DNA of 64,000 nt from Pseudomonas lopnurensis (GTDB taxonomy: Bacteria > Pseudomonadota > Gammaproteobacteria > Pseudomonadales > Pseudomonadaceae). The stretch lies in assembly GCF_015070855.1 (NCBI RefSeq), contig NZ_JADDIX010000099.1, positions 16,997 through 80,996 on the forward strand, in the 5' to 3' direction. The notes beneath the pieces are model-generated. The model saw nothing but the letters and a program-made list of their open reading frames with translations, was not told where the DNA came from and did no database searches. The translations under genes were made by a program, and so were the position numbers. This document shows positions 29,798-40,375 of the stretch, piece by piece. The stretch's first letter is position 1; the number at the start of each line of letters is the position of its first letter.

Positions 29798-29800
29798 TGA

Positions 29801-29816
29801 CTGGGATTATATACAG
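29801..29816 (-). promoter_or_regulatory. LexA box 2 (distal)
   Basis: On the minus strand it reads CTGTATATAATCCCAG (CTG-N10-CAG), separated from box 1 by 3 bp. The embedded TATATAAT is a good -10 element, so LexA binding here would occlude the promoter directly. Confidence 0.92.
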
Positions 29817-29931
29817 TGATCCGGCCTTGGCAATGACTGTTTCGCCGGGCGCGTCGCTACACGGTCGGGGAGGGCCCTGCGACGATGATGCTAGTGTCGC
29901 GGGGGCTTTCGTGGTTGACTTGCGGGTGGGT

Positions 29932-29958
29932 GAAACGTAAGTTTCAAACAGGTGTTTG
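29932..29958 (+). promoter_or_regulatory. Tandem PsrA autoregulatory operators
   Basis: GAAAC-GTAA-GTTTC (29932-29945) and CAAAC-AGGT-GTTTG (29945-29958) are two perfect PsrA palindromes sharing one base. They overlap the -10 region of a promoter with -35 TTGACT at 29915-29920 and end 15 bp before the psrA start, so occupancy would shut off psrA. Confidence 0.85.
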
Positions 29959-29973
29959 TCTTTCGGAGGGGGC

Positions 29974-30681
29974 ATGGCGCAGTCGGAAACAGTTGAGCGC
30001 ATTCTTGATGCAGCGGAACAGCTGTTCGCGGAAAAAGGCTTCGCCGAGACTTCGCTTCGCCTGATCACCAGCAAGGCTGGGGTCAACCTGGCGGCGGTGA
30101 ACTACCATTTCGGATCGAAGAAGGCGCTGATCCAGGCGGTTTTCTCGCGGTTCCTCGGGCCCTTCTGTGCCAGCCTCGAACGCGAGCTGGACCGCCGCGA
30201 GGCCTTGACGAGCAAGCCGGACACGCTGGAAGAGCTCTTGGAAATCCTCGTCGAGCAGGCGCTGGCGGTCAAGCCGCGCAGCGGGGATGACCTGTCGATC
30301 TTCATGCGCCTGCTGGGATTGTCCTTCAGCCAGAGCCAGGGCCACCTGCGGCGTTATCTCGAAGACATGTACGGCAAGGTGTTCCGTCGCTACATGCTCA
30401 AGGTGCACGAGGCGGCACCGGCGATTCCGCCCATCGAACTGTTCTGGCGCGTGCATTTCATGCTCGGCGCCGCGGCCTTCAGCATGTCGGGTATCAAGGC
30501 GCTGCGAGCGATCGCCGAGAACGATTTCGGCGTCAGGACCACCATCGAGCAGGTCATGCGCATGATGGTGCCTTTCCTCGCGGCGGGCATGCGTGCCGAT
30601 AGCGGGGTCGAGGATCCCTCGCTCGCGCAGGCGCAGCCGGTGGCCAGGCGCAACGCGGTGGCGATGCCGACCAAGGCTTGA
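29974..30681 (+). CDS. psrA: TetR-family fatty-acid-responsive regulator PsrA
   Basis: A 235-residue TetR regulator whose N-terminus (MAQSETVERILDAAEQLFAEKGFAETSLRLITSKAGVNLAAVNYHFGSKKALIQAVF) is the PsrA DNA-binding domain. The C-terminal ligand domain follows (PPIELFWRVHFMLGAAAFSMSGIKALR). In Pseudomonas PsrA represses fadBA and itself, is released by long-chain fatty acids, and activates rpoS. The ATG at 29974, after GGAGGGGG, is preferred over an upstream TTG. It lies divergent from lexA as in P. aeruginosa (PA3006). The tandem operators just upstream support autorepression. Confidence 0.95.
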   Translation: MAQSETVERILDAAEQLFAEKGFAETSLRLITSKAGVNLAAVNYHFGSKKALIQAVFSRFLGPFCASLERELDRREALTSKPDTLEELLEILVEQALAVKPRSGDDLSIFMRLLGLSFSQSQGHLRRYLEDMYGKVFRRYMLKVHEAAPAIPPIELFWRVHFMLGAAAFSMSGIKALRAIAENDFGVRTTIEQVMRMMVPFLAAGMRADSGVEDPSLAQAQPVARRNAVAMPTKA

Positions 30682-30719
30682 GCTACAAGGCCGGCGGCCT
30701 ATCGGATAAGCTAGCCGCT

Positions 30720-31241
30720 ATGACTCTCGATCTGCTGCACGTCTCCATCGCCGACCAGCGGCTGTACGGCTTCGCCGAAGGCCGGCTGCGCCTTCGCCTG
30801 CCGGTTTCCACCGCGCGCAACGGCGTCGGCGAGCGCAATGGCTCCGGTTGCACGCCGCGCGGTCTGCATCAGGTGCGCGCGCGTATCGGTGACGGGCTGC
30901 CGGCGGGGGCGGTGCTGCGCGGACGGCGCTGGACCGGCGAGGTCTGGTCCGAGGCGCTGCACGCGCAGTTTCCCGGCCGCGACTGGATTCTCACCCGGAT
31001 TCTCTGGCTCAGTGGCTGCGAACCCGGTGTGAACCGGCTCGGCGGGGTCGACACCTTTCGCCGCTATATCTACCTGCACGGCACGCCGGACCCCGAGCCC
31101 ATGGGCGTGCCGCTGTCCCACGGCTGCATCCGCCTGCGCAATGCGGATCTGTTGGCTCTCTTCCCATTGGTGCCGGCCCACTGCGCAGTGCGCATCGAAG
31201 AGGCCGCCTGCCCGGCCTGGGCCGCTGCCCAACTCGACTGA
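30720..31241 (+). CDS. L,D-transpeptidase (YkuD) family protein
   Basis: A 173-residue protein consisting of one YkuD domain. The catalytic motif is SHGCIRLRN with Cys136 and His134, and His120 lies in YIYLHGTPDP at the usual spacing. Family enzymes form L,D-cross-links in peptidoglycan or attach proteins to it. No N-terminal signal peptide is visible from the chosen ATG (MTLDLLHVSIADQRLYG), so export is unexplained; relatives of this length in Pseudomonas start the same way. It lies directly before nagZ, which fits a cell-wall context. Confidence 0.85.
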   Translation: MTLDLLHVSIADQRLYGFAEGRLRLRLPVSTARNGVGERNGSGCTPRGLHQVRARIGDGLPAGAVLRGRRWTGEVWSEALHAQFPGRDWILTRILWLSGCEPGVNRLGGVDTFRRYIYLHGTPDPEPMGVPLSHGCIRLRNADLLALFPLVPAHCAVRIEEAACPAWAAAQLD

Positions 31242-31256
31242 GGATTCGCTCATTTC

Positions 31257-33018
<1,762 letters not shown>

Positions 33019-33170
33019 GTGGCGGGTTCGCCACGATCCTTGCCGGCGCAACTGGCGGGATCATGGCAACCTGTTTGTCATACTGCAGCCCGAGACTGGT
33101 AATTTTGCGATGGGCCCCATTGCGGCAAGCATGTTGCTTGCTACACTTGGCCGTCCTATGGAGTACCGGA

Positions 33171-33668
33171 ATGTTTTGCCAGGCACGCACGATAAGAATA
33201 GTGAAAACGGTGGTGTTGCTGAGTCTGCTTGGCGGCCTGGTGGGCTGTTCCACCTGGTTCAGCGGTGATTTCAAGGACCCCGAGGTCCAGCTCACCAAGG
33301 TCGAAGTGATCCGGGCCAGGCTGTTGGAACAGCAGTTCATGCTGCGCTTTCGCATCGACAACCCCAATGCCCGCAGCCTGCCGGTCCGCGGCCTGGTCTA
33401 TACCGTGCACCTCAACGACGTCGAACTGGCCAGTGGCGAGTCCAGTGGCTGGCTGACCGTGCCGGCCAACGGCTTCGAGTATTACGAGGTGCCGGTGCAT
33501 ACCAACCTCTGGCGCCACATGAAATACATCGTGCGGCTGTTGGAGAAGCCCGACCGGCCGATCCACTACCGCCTCGATGGCGAGATCAAGACCGGGTTGA
33601 TGCTGGGCCGGCGCGTGCACATTTCCACCGATGGCGAGATAATCCCGGGCAACTTTATTCCGGAGTAG
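33171..33668 (+). CDS. LEA type 2 (WHy domain) lipoprotein
   Basis: A 165-residue protein with a lipoprotein signal ([14 protein letters not shown], lipobox L-V-G-C) followed by a WHy/LEA-2 beta-sandwich: [51 protein letters not shown]. Such domains occur in envelope and desiccation-stress proteins; the function is unproven. The ATG at 33171 has GGAG eight bases before it; a GTG at 33201 (VKTVVLLS) is an equally plausible start and gives a more typical signal peptide. The SEC-C gene follows after 7 bp. Confidence 0.8.
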   Translation: MFCQARTIRIVKTVVLLSLLGGLVGCSTWFSGDFKDPEVQLTKVEVIRARLLEQQFMLRFRIDNPNARSLPVRGLVYTVHLNDVELASGESSGWLTVPANGFEYYEVPVHTNLWRHMKYIVRLLEKPDRPIHYRLDGEIKTGLMLGRRVHISTDGEIIPGNFIPE

Positions 33669-33675
33669 TACCCCG

Positions 33676-33864
33676 ATGAACCATGAAGCCCACGTGCATG
33701 GTCCCGACTGCAACCACGACCACGACCACGATCACCACCATGTCCATGGCCCGCATTGCAGCCACGGCCAAGAGCCTGTGCGCAATCCGTTGAAGGACGT
33801 CGGCCGCAACGATCCCTGCCCCTGCGGCAGCCAGAAGAAGTACAAGAAGTGCCACGGCGCCTGA
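33676..33864 (+). CDS. SEC-C metal-binding mini-protein with His-rich head
   Basis: A 62-residue protein in two parts. Residues 1-32 are full of His, Asp and Cys ([20 protein letters not shown]), which should bind metals. Residues 39-60 are the SEC-C zinc motif ([19 protein letters not shown]) known from SecA and YchJ. It may be a metal store or chaperone; this is inferred only from composition. It lies between the lipoprotein and DUF2489 genes and is probably cotranscribed with both. Confidence 0.85.
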   Translation: MNHEAHVHGPDCNHDHDHDHHHVHGPHCSHGQEPVRNPLKDVGRNDPCPCGSQKKYKKCHGA

Positions 33865-33871
33865 GCCCGCC

Positions 33872-34336
33872 ATGACGCCCCTGACGCTGAGCCTGTTCGT
33901 GATCGGAGCGCTGCTGATCGTCGTGCTGGGCGGTTATGCGCTGTATCTCTGGCGCCGCGTCTGGCGCAACGAGCGCTTGCAGGCGCAGACCCGCGCGCAG
34001 CAACAGCTGGCGCTGGCGGAGGACCTGCGGATTCTCGCCAGCTGCCTGCTGGATGAACAGCTGCCGTTGATCGAAGGCGCGATCCGCATCAAGGTGCTGC
34101 TCGACAACTACGACGCCAGCCTTGGCCAACACCCGCGCTGCCAGGTCTTCCAGCTGCTTTTCGAGGCGACCAGGGAAGTGCCGACCCATGCTGCCTGGAA
34201 GGCGCTGGACAAACGCGAGCGGCGCCACCACGAAGCCAATTTCAGCGCGCTGGAATTGCAGCACAAGGCCGAAGCCCGTCGCTCGGCCCGTTGGCTGCTC
34301 GACGAGGCTCTGCCAAAATTCCGCGACGCCGCCTGA
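33872..34336 (+). CDS. DUF2489 membrane-anchored protein
   Basis: A 154-residue protein with one N-terminal transmembrane helix (LSLFVIGALLIVVLGGYALYLWRRV) and a charged helical cytosolic domain typical of DUF2489 (LAEDLRILASCLLDEQLPLIEGAIRIKVLLDNYD, then HEANFSALELQHKAEARRSARWLLDEALPKFRDAA). The function is unknown. It lies 7 bp after the SEC-C gene; both are small conserved genes found together in Pseudomonas. Confidence 0.82.
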   Translation: MTPLTLSLFVIGALLIVVLGGYALYLWRRVWRNERLQAQTRAQQQLALAEDLRILASCLLDEQLPLIEGAIRIKVLLDNYDASLGQHPRCQVFQLLFEATREVPTHAAWKALDKRERRHHEANFSALELQHKAEARRSARWLLDEALPKFRDAA

Positions 34337-34411
34337 TCGTTCGATCATCATCGCTGCGCGCCCTCTAACCTGATAGCTGCTTTTCCCTGCACGCTCGCAC
34401 AGGAGCCGTCG

Positions 34412-36949
34412 ATGTTTTCGCGTCTGCCATTCCCCCTGCTTCGCCTGGCCCTGGGGGCCGCATTCGGGGTCGCCAGCCTCGCCGGTTGCCAGGCCTACCT
34501 GGATAACCGCTACAGCGCCAGCCTGCCGCCGGAGCAGGGGATTCAGCCGCTCACCGGCTTGGCCGGCAGTGCCAGCATCCGCCGCAATGCGCTCGGCATG
34601 CCGCTGATCGAAACCTCCTCGTTTCATGACGCGCTGTTCACCATGGGCTACGTGCATGCCACCGACCGCCTCAGCCAGATGGTCGGCCTGCGCCTGATGG
34701 CGCAGGGGCGCCTGGCCGAGATGCTCGGTCCCGGCGTGCTGGAGATCGACCGCTTCATGCGCGCGGTGAACCTGCGCCAGAGCGCCGAGGTGCTCTATCG
34801 CGAAGCGTCACCGCGCATGAAGCGGTTCTTCGAGGTCTACGCTCGCGGCGTCAACGCCTATCTGTTCCGCCATCGCGACAAGCTGCCGATGGATCTCGCC
34901 GCGTCCGGCTACACGCCCGAGTACTGGAAGGCCGAGGATTCGGTGCTGGTGTTCTGCCTGCTCAACTTCGGCCTCTCGCAGAATCTGCAGGAGGAGGTCG
35001 CCGCGCTGCTCCTGGCGCAGAAAGTAGGCAGCGACAAGCTCGCCTGGTTGCTGCCGATCTACCCGGACGAGGCGCTGCCGTTCGACGAGGCGGGCAAGCT
35101 CGAGGGGCTTGCGCTCGATGCCAAGGTGCCGGGGCTCGCGGCCATCGAGCAGGCTGCCCGCCAGGTGGCCGAACTGAGCCCGCTCGGCGTGGCCGCTTCG
35201 AACAACTGGGCGATCGCCGGCAGCAACAGCCGCAGCGGCAAGCCGTTGCTTGCCAACGACACCCATCTACCGCTGTCGATGCCCTCGTACTGGAATTTCA
35301 TGCAGATCCGCTCGCCGAAGTTCCAGGCGGCCGGCGTGACCCTCGCGGGCGTGCCCGCAGTGGTGGCGGGTTTCAATGGCAAGCTCGGCTGGGGCATGAC
35401 CATGGTCATGGGCGACGGCCAGGATCTGTACCTGGAGCAGACCCGTCGCGAGGGCTCGCGGCTGATGTACCTGGCCGACGGCAAGTGGCTGCCGGCTCGC
35501 GAGCGCCACGAAACCTACTTCATCAAGGGCGAGCGGCCGATCCGCGAGACCGTCTACGAAACCCGCAACGGCCCGCTGTTGAACACGGTGCTCGGCGAGC
35601 GCAAGCATCCCTTGCAGCCGCTGCAACTGAGCAGTGGCTATGGCATCGCGCTGAAGACCACGCAATTCGAGGCGGATCGTTCGCTGGACGCCTTCTTCGA
35701 GCTGTCCCGCGCGCAATCGGTGGACCAGGCGTTCGAGGCGACCCGCGAGATTCGCGCGGCGGCGCTGAACGTGGTGTTCGCCGACCAGCAGGGCATCGGC
35801 TGGCAGGTCACCGGGCGTTTCCCCAATCGCCGCGAGGGGCTTGGCCTGGTGCCTTCGCCGGGCTGGGACGGCCGCTATGACTGGGACGGCTTCGCCGATC
35901 CGATGCTCCATCCCTATGACCAGGACCCGCTCCAGGGCTGGCTCGGCAGTGCCAACCAGCGCAGCGTGCCGCGCGGCTACGGGATGCAGCTGTCCAGCTC
36001 CTGGTACGGCCCGGAGCGTTACGAGCGGCTGGCGGAACTGGCCGGGCGCGGCAAGCACGACACCCGCAGCATGATCGCCATGCAGTACGACCAGGTCACG
36101 CCGTTCGCCGCCAAGCTCAGGACCATGTTCGAAGGCCCGGGCATGGCCGGGCCGCTGCGCCAGGCGATCGACGCCTTGCCGGCCGGCGAGCGGGAGAGGG
36201 CGCGCGAAGCGCTCGACAGGCTCATGGCCTTCGACGGCAGGCTCGCGGCCGATTCGGCGGATGCCGCGCTGTATGGCGCATTCCTGCATGAAAGCGCGCG
36301 GCAGACCTTCCTCGACGAACTGGGGCCGGAGGACGGTCCGGCCTGGGGTGCGCTGGTACAGGCCGGCAATACCTCGTACTCGGCGCAGGCCGACCATCTG
36401 CTCGGGCGTGAGGACAGTCCGTTCTGGGACGACCAGCGCACCGCGCAGCGGGAGGACAAGCCGACGATCCTCGCGCGCAGCCTGGCTGCGGCGGTGAGCC
36501 TGCTGGAGAGCCGTCTCGGCAGCGACCGCGGCGCCTGGCAATGGGGCAAGCTGCACAGCGCCACCTGGACGTCCGGAGCGACGCAACTGGCGCCTTACAT
36601 GCCGGCCGGGCAACGCCGCGGCATCGACGCCCTGCGCGGCTACCTCGACCGCGGGCCCTACGCCATGGGCGGCGATCACAGCACGCTGAACGCTTCGGCG
36701 TATCGCCTGGGCATGGACTTCGATACCTGGCTGATCCCGGCGATGCGCATCATCGTCGACTTCGGTCGTGACGAGCCGATGATCGGGCTGAACAGCTCGG
36801 GGCAATCCGGCAACCCGGCCAGCCCGCATTATGCCGACGGTATCGAGGCCTGGATGAAGGCGCAGTACGTGAGCTTCCCGTTCAAGGTCCAGAATCTCGA
36901 CAAGGTCTATGGCAGCAAGCGGCTGTTGTTGACGCCGGCCGGCCAGTAG
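34412..36949 (+). CDS. quiP: Acyl-homoserine lactone acylase QuiP (penicillin acylase family)
   Basis: An 845-residue Ntn-hydrolase preproenzyme. It has a lipoprotein-type signal ([11 protein letters not shown], Cys26), an alpha chain to about residue 262, and the autoprocessing site before Ser263 in [14 protein letters not shown], which becomes the N-terminal nucleophile of the beta chain. Late motifs are [21 protein letters not shown] and [20 protein letters not shown]. The sequence matches QuiP of P. aeruginosa closely in length and order; that enzyme hydrolyses long-chain acyl-homoserine lactones in the periplasm and so quenches quorum signals. Penicillin-acylase-type activity on other amides is possible. 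Confidence 0.88.
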   Translation: MFSRLPFPLLRLALGAAFGVASLAGCQAYLDNRYSASLPPEQGIQPLTGLAGSASIRRNALGMPLIETSSFHDALFTMGYVHATDRLSQMVGLRLMAQGRLAEMLGPGVLEIDRFMRAVNLRQSAEVLYREASPRMKRFFEVYARGVNAYLFRHRDKLPMDLAASGYTPEYWKAEDSVLVFCLLNFGLSQNLQEEVAALLLAQKVGSDKLAWLLPIYPDEALPFDEAGKLEGLALDAKVPGLAAIEQAARQVAELSPLGVAASNNWAIAGSNSRSGKPLLANDTHLPLSMPSYWNFMQIRSPKFQAAGVTLAGVPAVVAGFNGKLGWGMTMVMGDGQDLYLEQTRREGSRLMYLADGKWLPARERHETYFIKGERPIRETVYETRNGPLLNTVLGERKHPLQPLQLSSGYGIALKTTQFEADRSLDAFFELSRAQSVDQAFEATREIRAAALNVVFADQQGIGWQVTGRFPNRREGLGLVPSPGWDGRYDWDGFADPMLHPYDQDPLQGWLGSANQRSVPRGYGMQLSSSWYGPERYERLAELAGRGKHDTRSMIAMQYDQVTPFAAKLRTMFEGPGMAGPLRQAIDALPAGERERAREALDRLMAFDGRLAADSADAALYGAFLHESARQTFLDELGPEDGPAWGALVQAGNTSYSAQADHLLGREDSPFWDDQRTAQREDKPTILARSLAAAVSLLESRLGSDRGAWQWGKLHSATWTSGATQLAPYMPAGQRRGIDALRGYLDRGPYAMGGDHSTLNASAYRLGMDFDTWLIPAMRIIVDFGRDEPMIGLNSSGQSGNPASPHYADGIEAWMKAQYVSFPFKVQNLDKVYGSKRLLLTPAGQ

Positions 36950-36959
36950 GGCACTGGCG

Positions 36960-37667
36960 TCAGTCGGGCTGTGGCATCGTCCGCGCCACTTCGAGCACGC
37001 GAATCCGTCCGGGCGCGGGGTAGTGCCAGCGCACGTCCACGTCCCAGAACTGCGCGCCGTAACGCCGCTCGGGCTCGGGCTTCTGGTAGGCCGGGCGCGG
37101 GTCCTGCGCCAGGCACTGTTCGACGAGCTCCACCAGCGGCTCACCCAGGCGTAGCGCCTCGCTGCGCGCCTGGCGCAAGCCGGCCTGCGACCACTCGATC
37201 GCGATGGTTTCCGGGGCAGCGCTGGCCATCTCGTTGCGCGCGTCGGTCAGGGCGTCGGCATAGGGCACGTAGGGTTTGATATCGAGCACCGGGGTGCCGT
37301 CCAGCAGGTCGATTCCGGAGAGGAGCAGCCGTCCGGGCTCGACCCCGTCGAGCTTGACCACCGACTGGCCGATACCGTTCGGCCTGTGGGTCGAGCGGGT
37401 GGCGAACACCCCCACCATGCGATTGCCGCCCAGGCGCGGCGGGCGCACCTTGAGGCGGGGTTCGCTCTCCAGGGCCTGGTGGAAGAGAAACAACAGCCAC
37501 ACATGGCTGACCTGTTCGAGCCCAGCCACGGCATCGCCACTGTCGAATGGCGGCAACAGCTCCAGCACGCCCCGTGCGGCCGGGGCCAGGCGGGGCTGGC
37601 GTGGTATGGCGAACTTCTCCTTGAAGCAGGAGCGGACGTAGCCGATGGGTGAGACGCTGTGCGGCAT
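36960..37667 (-). CDS. trmO: tRNA N6-threonylcarbamoyladenosine methyltransferase TrmO
   Basis: A 235-residue TsaA/YaeB-like protein. Typical segments are SPIGYVRSCFKEKFAIPRQPRL, VSHVWLLFLFHQAL, RLGGNRMVGVFATRSTHRPNGIGQSVVKLDGVE and GTPVLDIKPYVPYADA. It methylates N6-threonylcarbamoyladenosine at position 37 of threonine tRNAs using S-adenosylmethionine. It is convergent with quiP (stop codons 10 bp apart). Confidence 0.92.
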   Translation of the reverse strand: MPHSVSPIGYVRSCFKEKFAIPRQPRLAPAARGVLELLPPFDSGDAVAGLEQVSHVWLLFLFHQALESEPRLKVRPPRLGGNRMVGVFATRSTHRPNGIGQSVVKLDGVEPGRLLLSGIDLLDGTPVLDIKPYVPYADALTDARNEMASAAPETIAIEWSQAGLRQARSEALRLGEPLVELVEQCLAQDPRPAYQKPEPERRYGAQFWDVDVRWHYPAPGRIRVLEVARTMPQPD

Positions 37668-37985
37668 TGAGGCGGCCTGGATACGGACGGGGCGGGCGGC
37701 AAATCTTACCCGTTAAGGCCCTTCAGGGGCATCGGGCCGGCAAGGGTCCGGTGTAACGCCCGTTGCGCTTGCCGAACATCGGGCAGGGCCGGGACGGATT
37801 ATCGGGTCGTTGGGTGAGCGCAGCGAAGCCCAACGAGCGGATCGTCAGGCTCGCACCCGATATGAGTTGGGCCTCGGCGGCGCGCCCGCGGATCGCTGCC
37901 CGGCCAACCTGCGAGCGGCAGCCGCAATGCCGAGCGGGCGCCACAACGAAAACGCCCCGCGGGTGCGGGGCGTCGGATGGCAGGG
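37668..37985. other. Intergenic region trmO/rimO with repeat and terminator
   Basis: This 318-bp gap has no gene. It contains a family C palindrome (37809-37834, GTTGGGTGAGCGCAGCGAAG then CCCAAC) and the rimO terminator at its right end. Confidence 0.6.
37946..37973 (-). terminator. Rho-independent terminator of rimO
   Basis: On the minus strand the stem ACGCCCCGC/GCGGGGCGT with loop ACCC is followed by TTTTCGTT. It lies 13 bp after the rimO stop codon. Confidence 0.88.
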
Positions 37986-39311
37986 TCAGATCACTTCGGC
38001 CCAGAGGTCGTATTCGTCGGCGTGGGTTACCCGTACGCGGACCTTGTCGCCGGGCTGCAGCGGCCGTTCGCTGTCGACGTAGACCATGCCGTCGATCTCC
38101 GGGGCGTCGGCCCAGGAGCGGCCGATGGCGCCGTCCTCGTCGACTTCGTCGATCAGCACGTCCATTTCCTGGTCGATCTTGCGCTGCAGGCGCGCGGCGC
38201 TGATCGCCTGCTGGTGCGCCATGAAACGCTCCCAGCGCTCCTGCTTGATCGCGTCCGGTACCGGTTCCAGGCCCATGACCTCGGCCGGTGCGCCGTCAAC
38301 CGGCGAATACTGGAAGCAGCCGACGCGGTCGAGCTGGGCTTCGGTCAGCCAGTCGAGCAGGTACTGGAAATCTTCTTCGGTCTCGCCGGGGAAGCCGACG
38401 ATGAAGGTCGAGCGGATGGTCAGCTCCGGGCAGATCTCGCGCCACTGCTTGATGCGCGCCAGGGTCTTGTCCTCGAAGGCCGGACGCTTCATGGCCTTGA
38501 GCACCTTGGGGCTGGCGTGTTGGAAGGGGATGTCGAGGTACGGCAGGATCTTGCCTTCGGCCATCAGCGGGATCACGTCGTCGACGTTGGGGTAGGGATA
38601 GACGTAGTGCAGGCGCACCCACACGCCCATCCTGCCCAGCTCCTCGCACAGCTCGAGCATGCGCGTCTTGACCGGCTGGCCGTTCCAGAAATCGAGCTTG
38701 TACTTGAGGTCCACGCCATAGGCGCTGGTGTCCTGGCTGATCACCAGAATTTCCTTGACCCCTGCCTTGACCAGCCGCTCGGCCTCGGACAGCACGTCAC
38801 CCACCGGGCGGCTGACCAGCTTGCCGCGCATCGACGGGATGATGCAGAAGCTGCAGGTGTGGTTGCAGCCTTCGGAAATCTTCAGGTAGGCGTAATGGCG
38901 CGGGGTGAGCTTGATGCCCTGCGGCGGCACCAGATCGACGAAGGGATCGTGCTCGATGTTCGGCGGCACCACTTCATGTACGGCATTGACCACCTGCTCG
39001 TACTGTTGCGGACCGGTGACCGCCAGCACGCTGGGGTGCACACCGCGGATGTTGTTCTCGTCCACGCCCATGCAGCCGGTAACGATGACCTTGCCATTCT
39101 CGGCGATCGCCTCGCCGATGGCATCCAGCGATTCGGCCTTGGCGCTGTCGATGAAGCCGCAGGTGTTGACCACCACCACGTCGGCATCCTGATAGGACGG
39201 CACGATCTGGTAGCCCTCCATGCGCAGCTGGGTGAGGATGCGTTCGGAGTCGACGGTTGCCTTGGGACAGCCTAAGGATACGAAACCAATACTTCCAACT
39301 TTCTTCGACAT
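37986..39311 (-). CDS. rimO: Ribosomal protein S12 methylthiotransferase RimO
   Basis: A 441-residue radical SAM methylthiotransferase. The N-terminal domain has three cysteines in [21 protein letters not shown] and TGCMGVDE, ligating one cluster. The radical SAM motif is CNHTCSFC (within [18 protein letters not shown]), and a C-terminal TRAM domain ends [18 protein letters not shown]. It adds a methylthio group to an aspartate of ribosomal protein S12. The sequence is closer to RimO than to MiaB in the KATVDSE start and the C-terminus. Confidence 0.96.
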   Translation of the reverse strand: MSKKVGSIGFVSLGCPKATVDSERILTQLRMEGYQIVPSYQDADVVVVNTCGFIDSAKAESLDAIGEAIAENGKVIVTGCMGVDENNIRGVHPSVLAVTGPQQYEQVVNAVHEVVPPNIEHDPFVDLVPPQGIKLTPRHYAYLKISEGCNHTCSFCIIPSMRGKLVSRPVGDVLSEAERLVKAGVKEILVISQDTSAYGVDLKYKLDFWNGQPVKTRMLELCEELGRMGVWVRLHYVYPYPNVDDVIPLMAEGKILPYLDIPFQHASPKVLKAMKRPAFEDKTLARIKQWREICPELTIRSTFIVGFPGETEEDFQYLLDWLTEAQLDRVGCFQYSPVDGAPAEVMGLEPVPDAIKQERWERFMAHQQAISAARLQRKIDQEMDVLIDEVDEDGAIGRSWADAPEIDGMVYVDSERPLQPGDKVRVRVTHADEYDLWAEVI

Positions 39312-39496
39312 TGCAGGCCGCCTCGGCTAACGGCATGAAAAAAATAGCGCGCGAGTATACAGCTATCTGAGGTTTTCCGGTCTCTGCCAAGCGACTGGGA
39401 ACAGGCCGGTCGTCAGCTGCGGTACACGCAGCGATGGGGAAGGCGGACGACTGACGGGACAGGTTCGCTGCCTGGATCGAGCCAGTCTGTCGGCGG

Positions 39497-39769
39497 CTAC
39501 TGCTTCACTACGCGGGGGCGACCTATCTGTTCCATGAGCCCGGGATGGGTGATCTCCAGCTGTGCTTCGATTGTTCGTATCAACTGAAAAAGCTCGGCAT
39601 GGGACAGTGATGTCCCGCAAGGGATGTCGCTCAGGGTGCAACTCACCCTGGCGTCGTCTCGGATGATCACCGTGATGGAGGCTGGTGAGTCCAGCGCAGC
39701 ATAAAAGCTGAGGGGGCGAAAATACGCCCGAAGAGCATCGAACGCCTCGGGCAATCGCAACGACTTCAT
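39497..39769 (-). CDS. Small DUF1652-like protein
   Basis: A 90-residue protein beginning MKSLRLPEAFDALRAYFRPLSFYAALDSPASITVIIRD, with a strand pair (ARVSCTLSDIPCG) and a C-terminal helix (SHAELFQLIRTIEAQLEI). This layout resembles the small DUF1652 proteins common in Pseudomonas, but the similarity is weak. The start at 39769 has GGGAG eight bases upstream, better than the alternative at 39796. The function is unknown. Confidence 0.6.
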   Translation of the reverse strand: MKSLRLPEAFDALRAYFRPLSFYAALDSPASITVIIRDDARVSCTLSDIPCGTSLSHAELFQLIRTIEAQLEITHPGLMEQIGRPRVVKQ

Positions 39770-40375
39770 CGCCGAACTCCCATGGCGGGCACGCATTCTC
39801 GATTCCGCGGGAGAGCTACTGAAATATCCGTTCTCACCGATGCAACCTGTCCTTTAAACCCTGTCGGTAAATATCGGCCGCAGGTCGGAGCCCGGGTTCG
39901 CGCCAGGCTGGAAGTTTCTTTTACCTCAGCCGAGTCGGCGGATCGATGCCCTATTCGCTCATTGCCGCGCGTGCTTCTCCATTGGCTGCGCACGCGGAAA
40001 TGCGTCCGATGGTATGTCGCAACGCCAATAAGCGAAAGCCCAAGGCACGAAAGCTTAGTGAGTTTGCGGGGAACTTGTGTGTGGTTCCACGATTCTTCCA
40101 GCGGCCCATTGTTTCTGGATGAAACATATCCGACGAGTGGGGCAAGGCTGCGTAACCCCCTTCAGCCAAGCGGCGAAGCGAGCAATCCTGCGACCCGTGA
40201 CGGCGGGGCAGGCCCGTCCGGCGTCCCATCCCAGTCCTGCCGGTTCCGAATGCTCTGCCGCCGGGCGGGAACTGTTGAATTCTCCGTGCGGCTCTCCGGT
40301 CACTTTTAAAGGTCGCCCAATTGGTGGCGGCGACCTCCTGATTACCTGATATCCACATATGACAACGGAGGCTCC
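39770..40375. other. Long intergenic region before the ferritin-like operon
   Basis: No convincing gene is seen in these 606 bp. It holds a hairpin GGTCGCC/GGCGACC at 40311-40335 in the leader of the ferritin-like operon, and a CGGAGG ribosome-binding site just before the next start. A GAACTT at about 40069 with TCTTC 17 bp later faintly resembles an extracytoplasmic-stress (AlgU-type) promoter but is not good enough to call. Confidence 0.5.

Noticed and set aside
40069..40097. AlgU-type promoter (GAACTT-N17-TCTTC)
   Set aside because: The -10 half fits the consensus poorly and it lies almost 300 bp from the start codon.
39782..40309. 175-codon plus-strand frame in the gap before the ferritin-like operon
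   Set aside because: No ribosome-binding site, no domain, unusual residue composition; it was judged non-coding.
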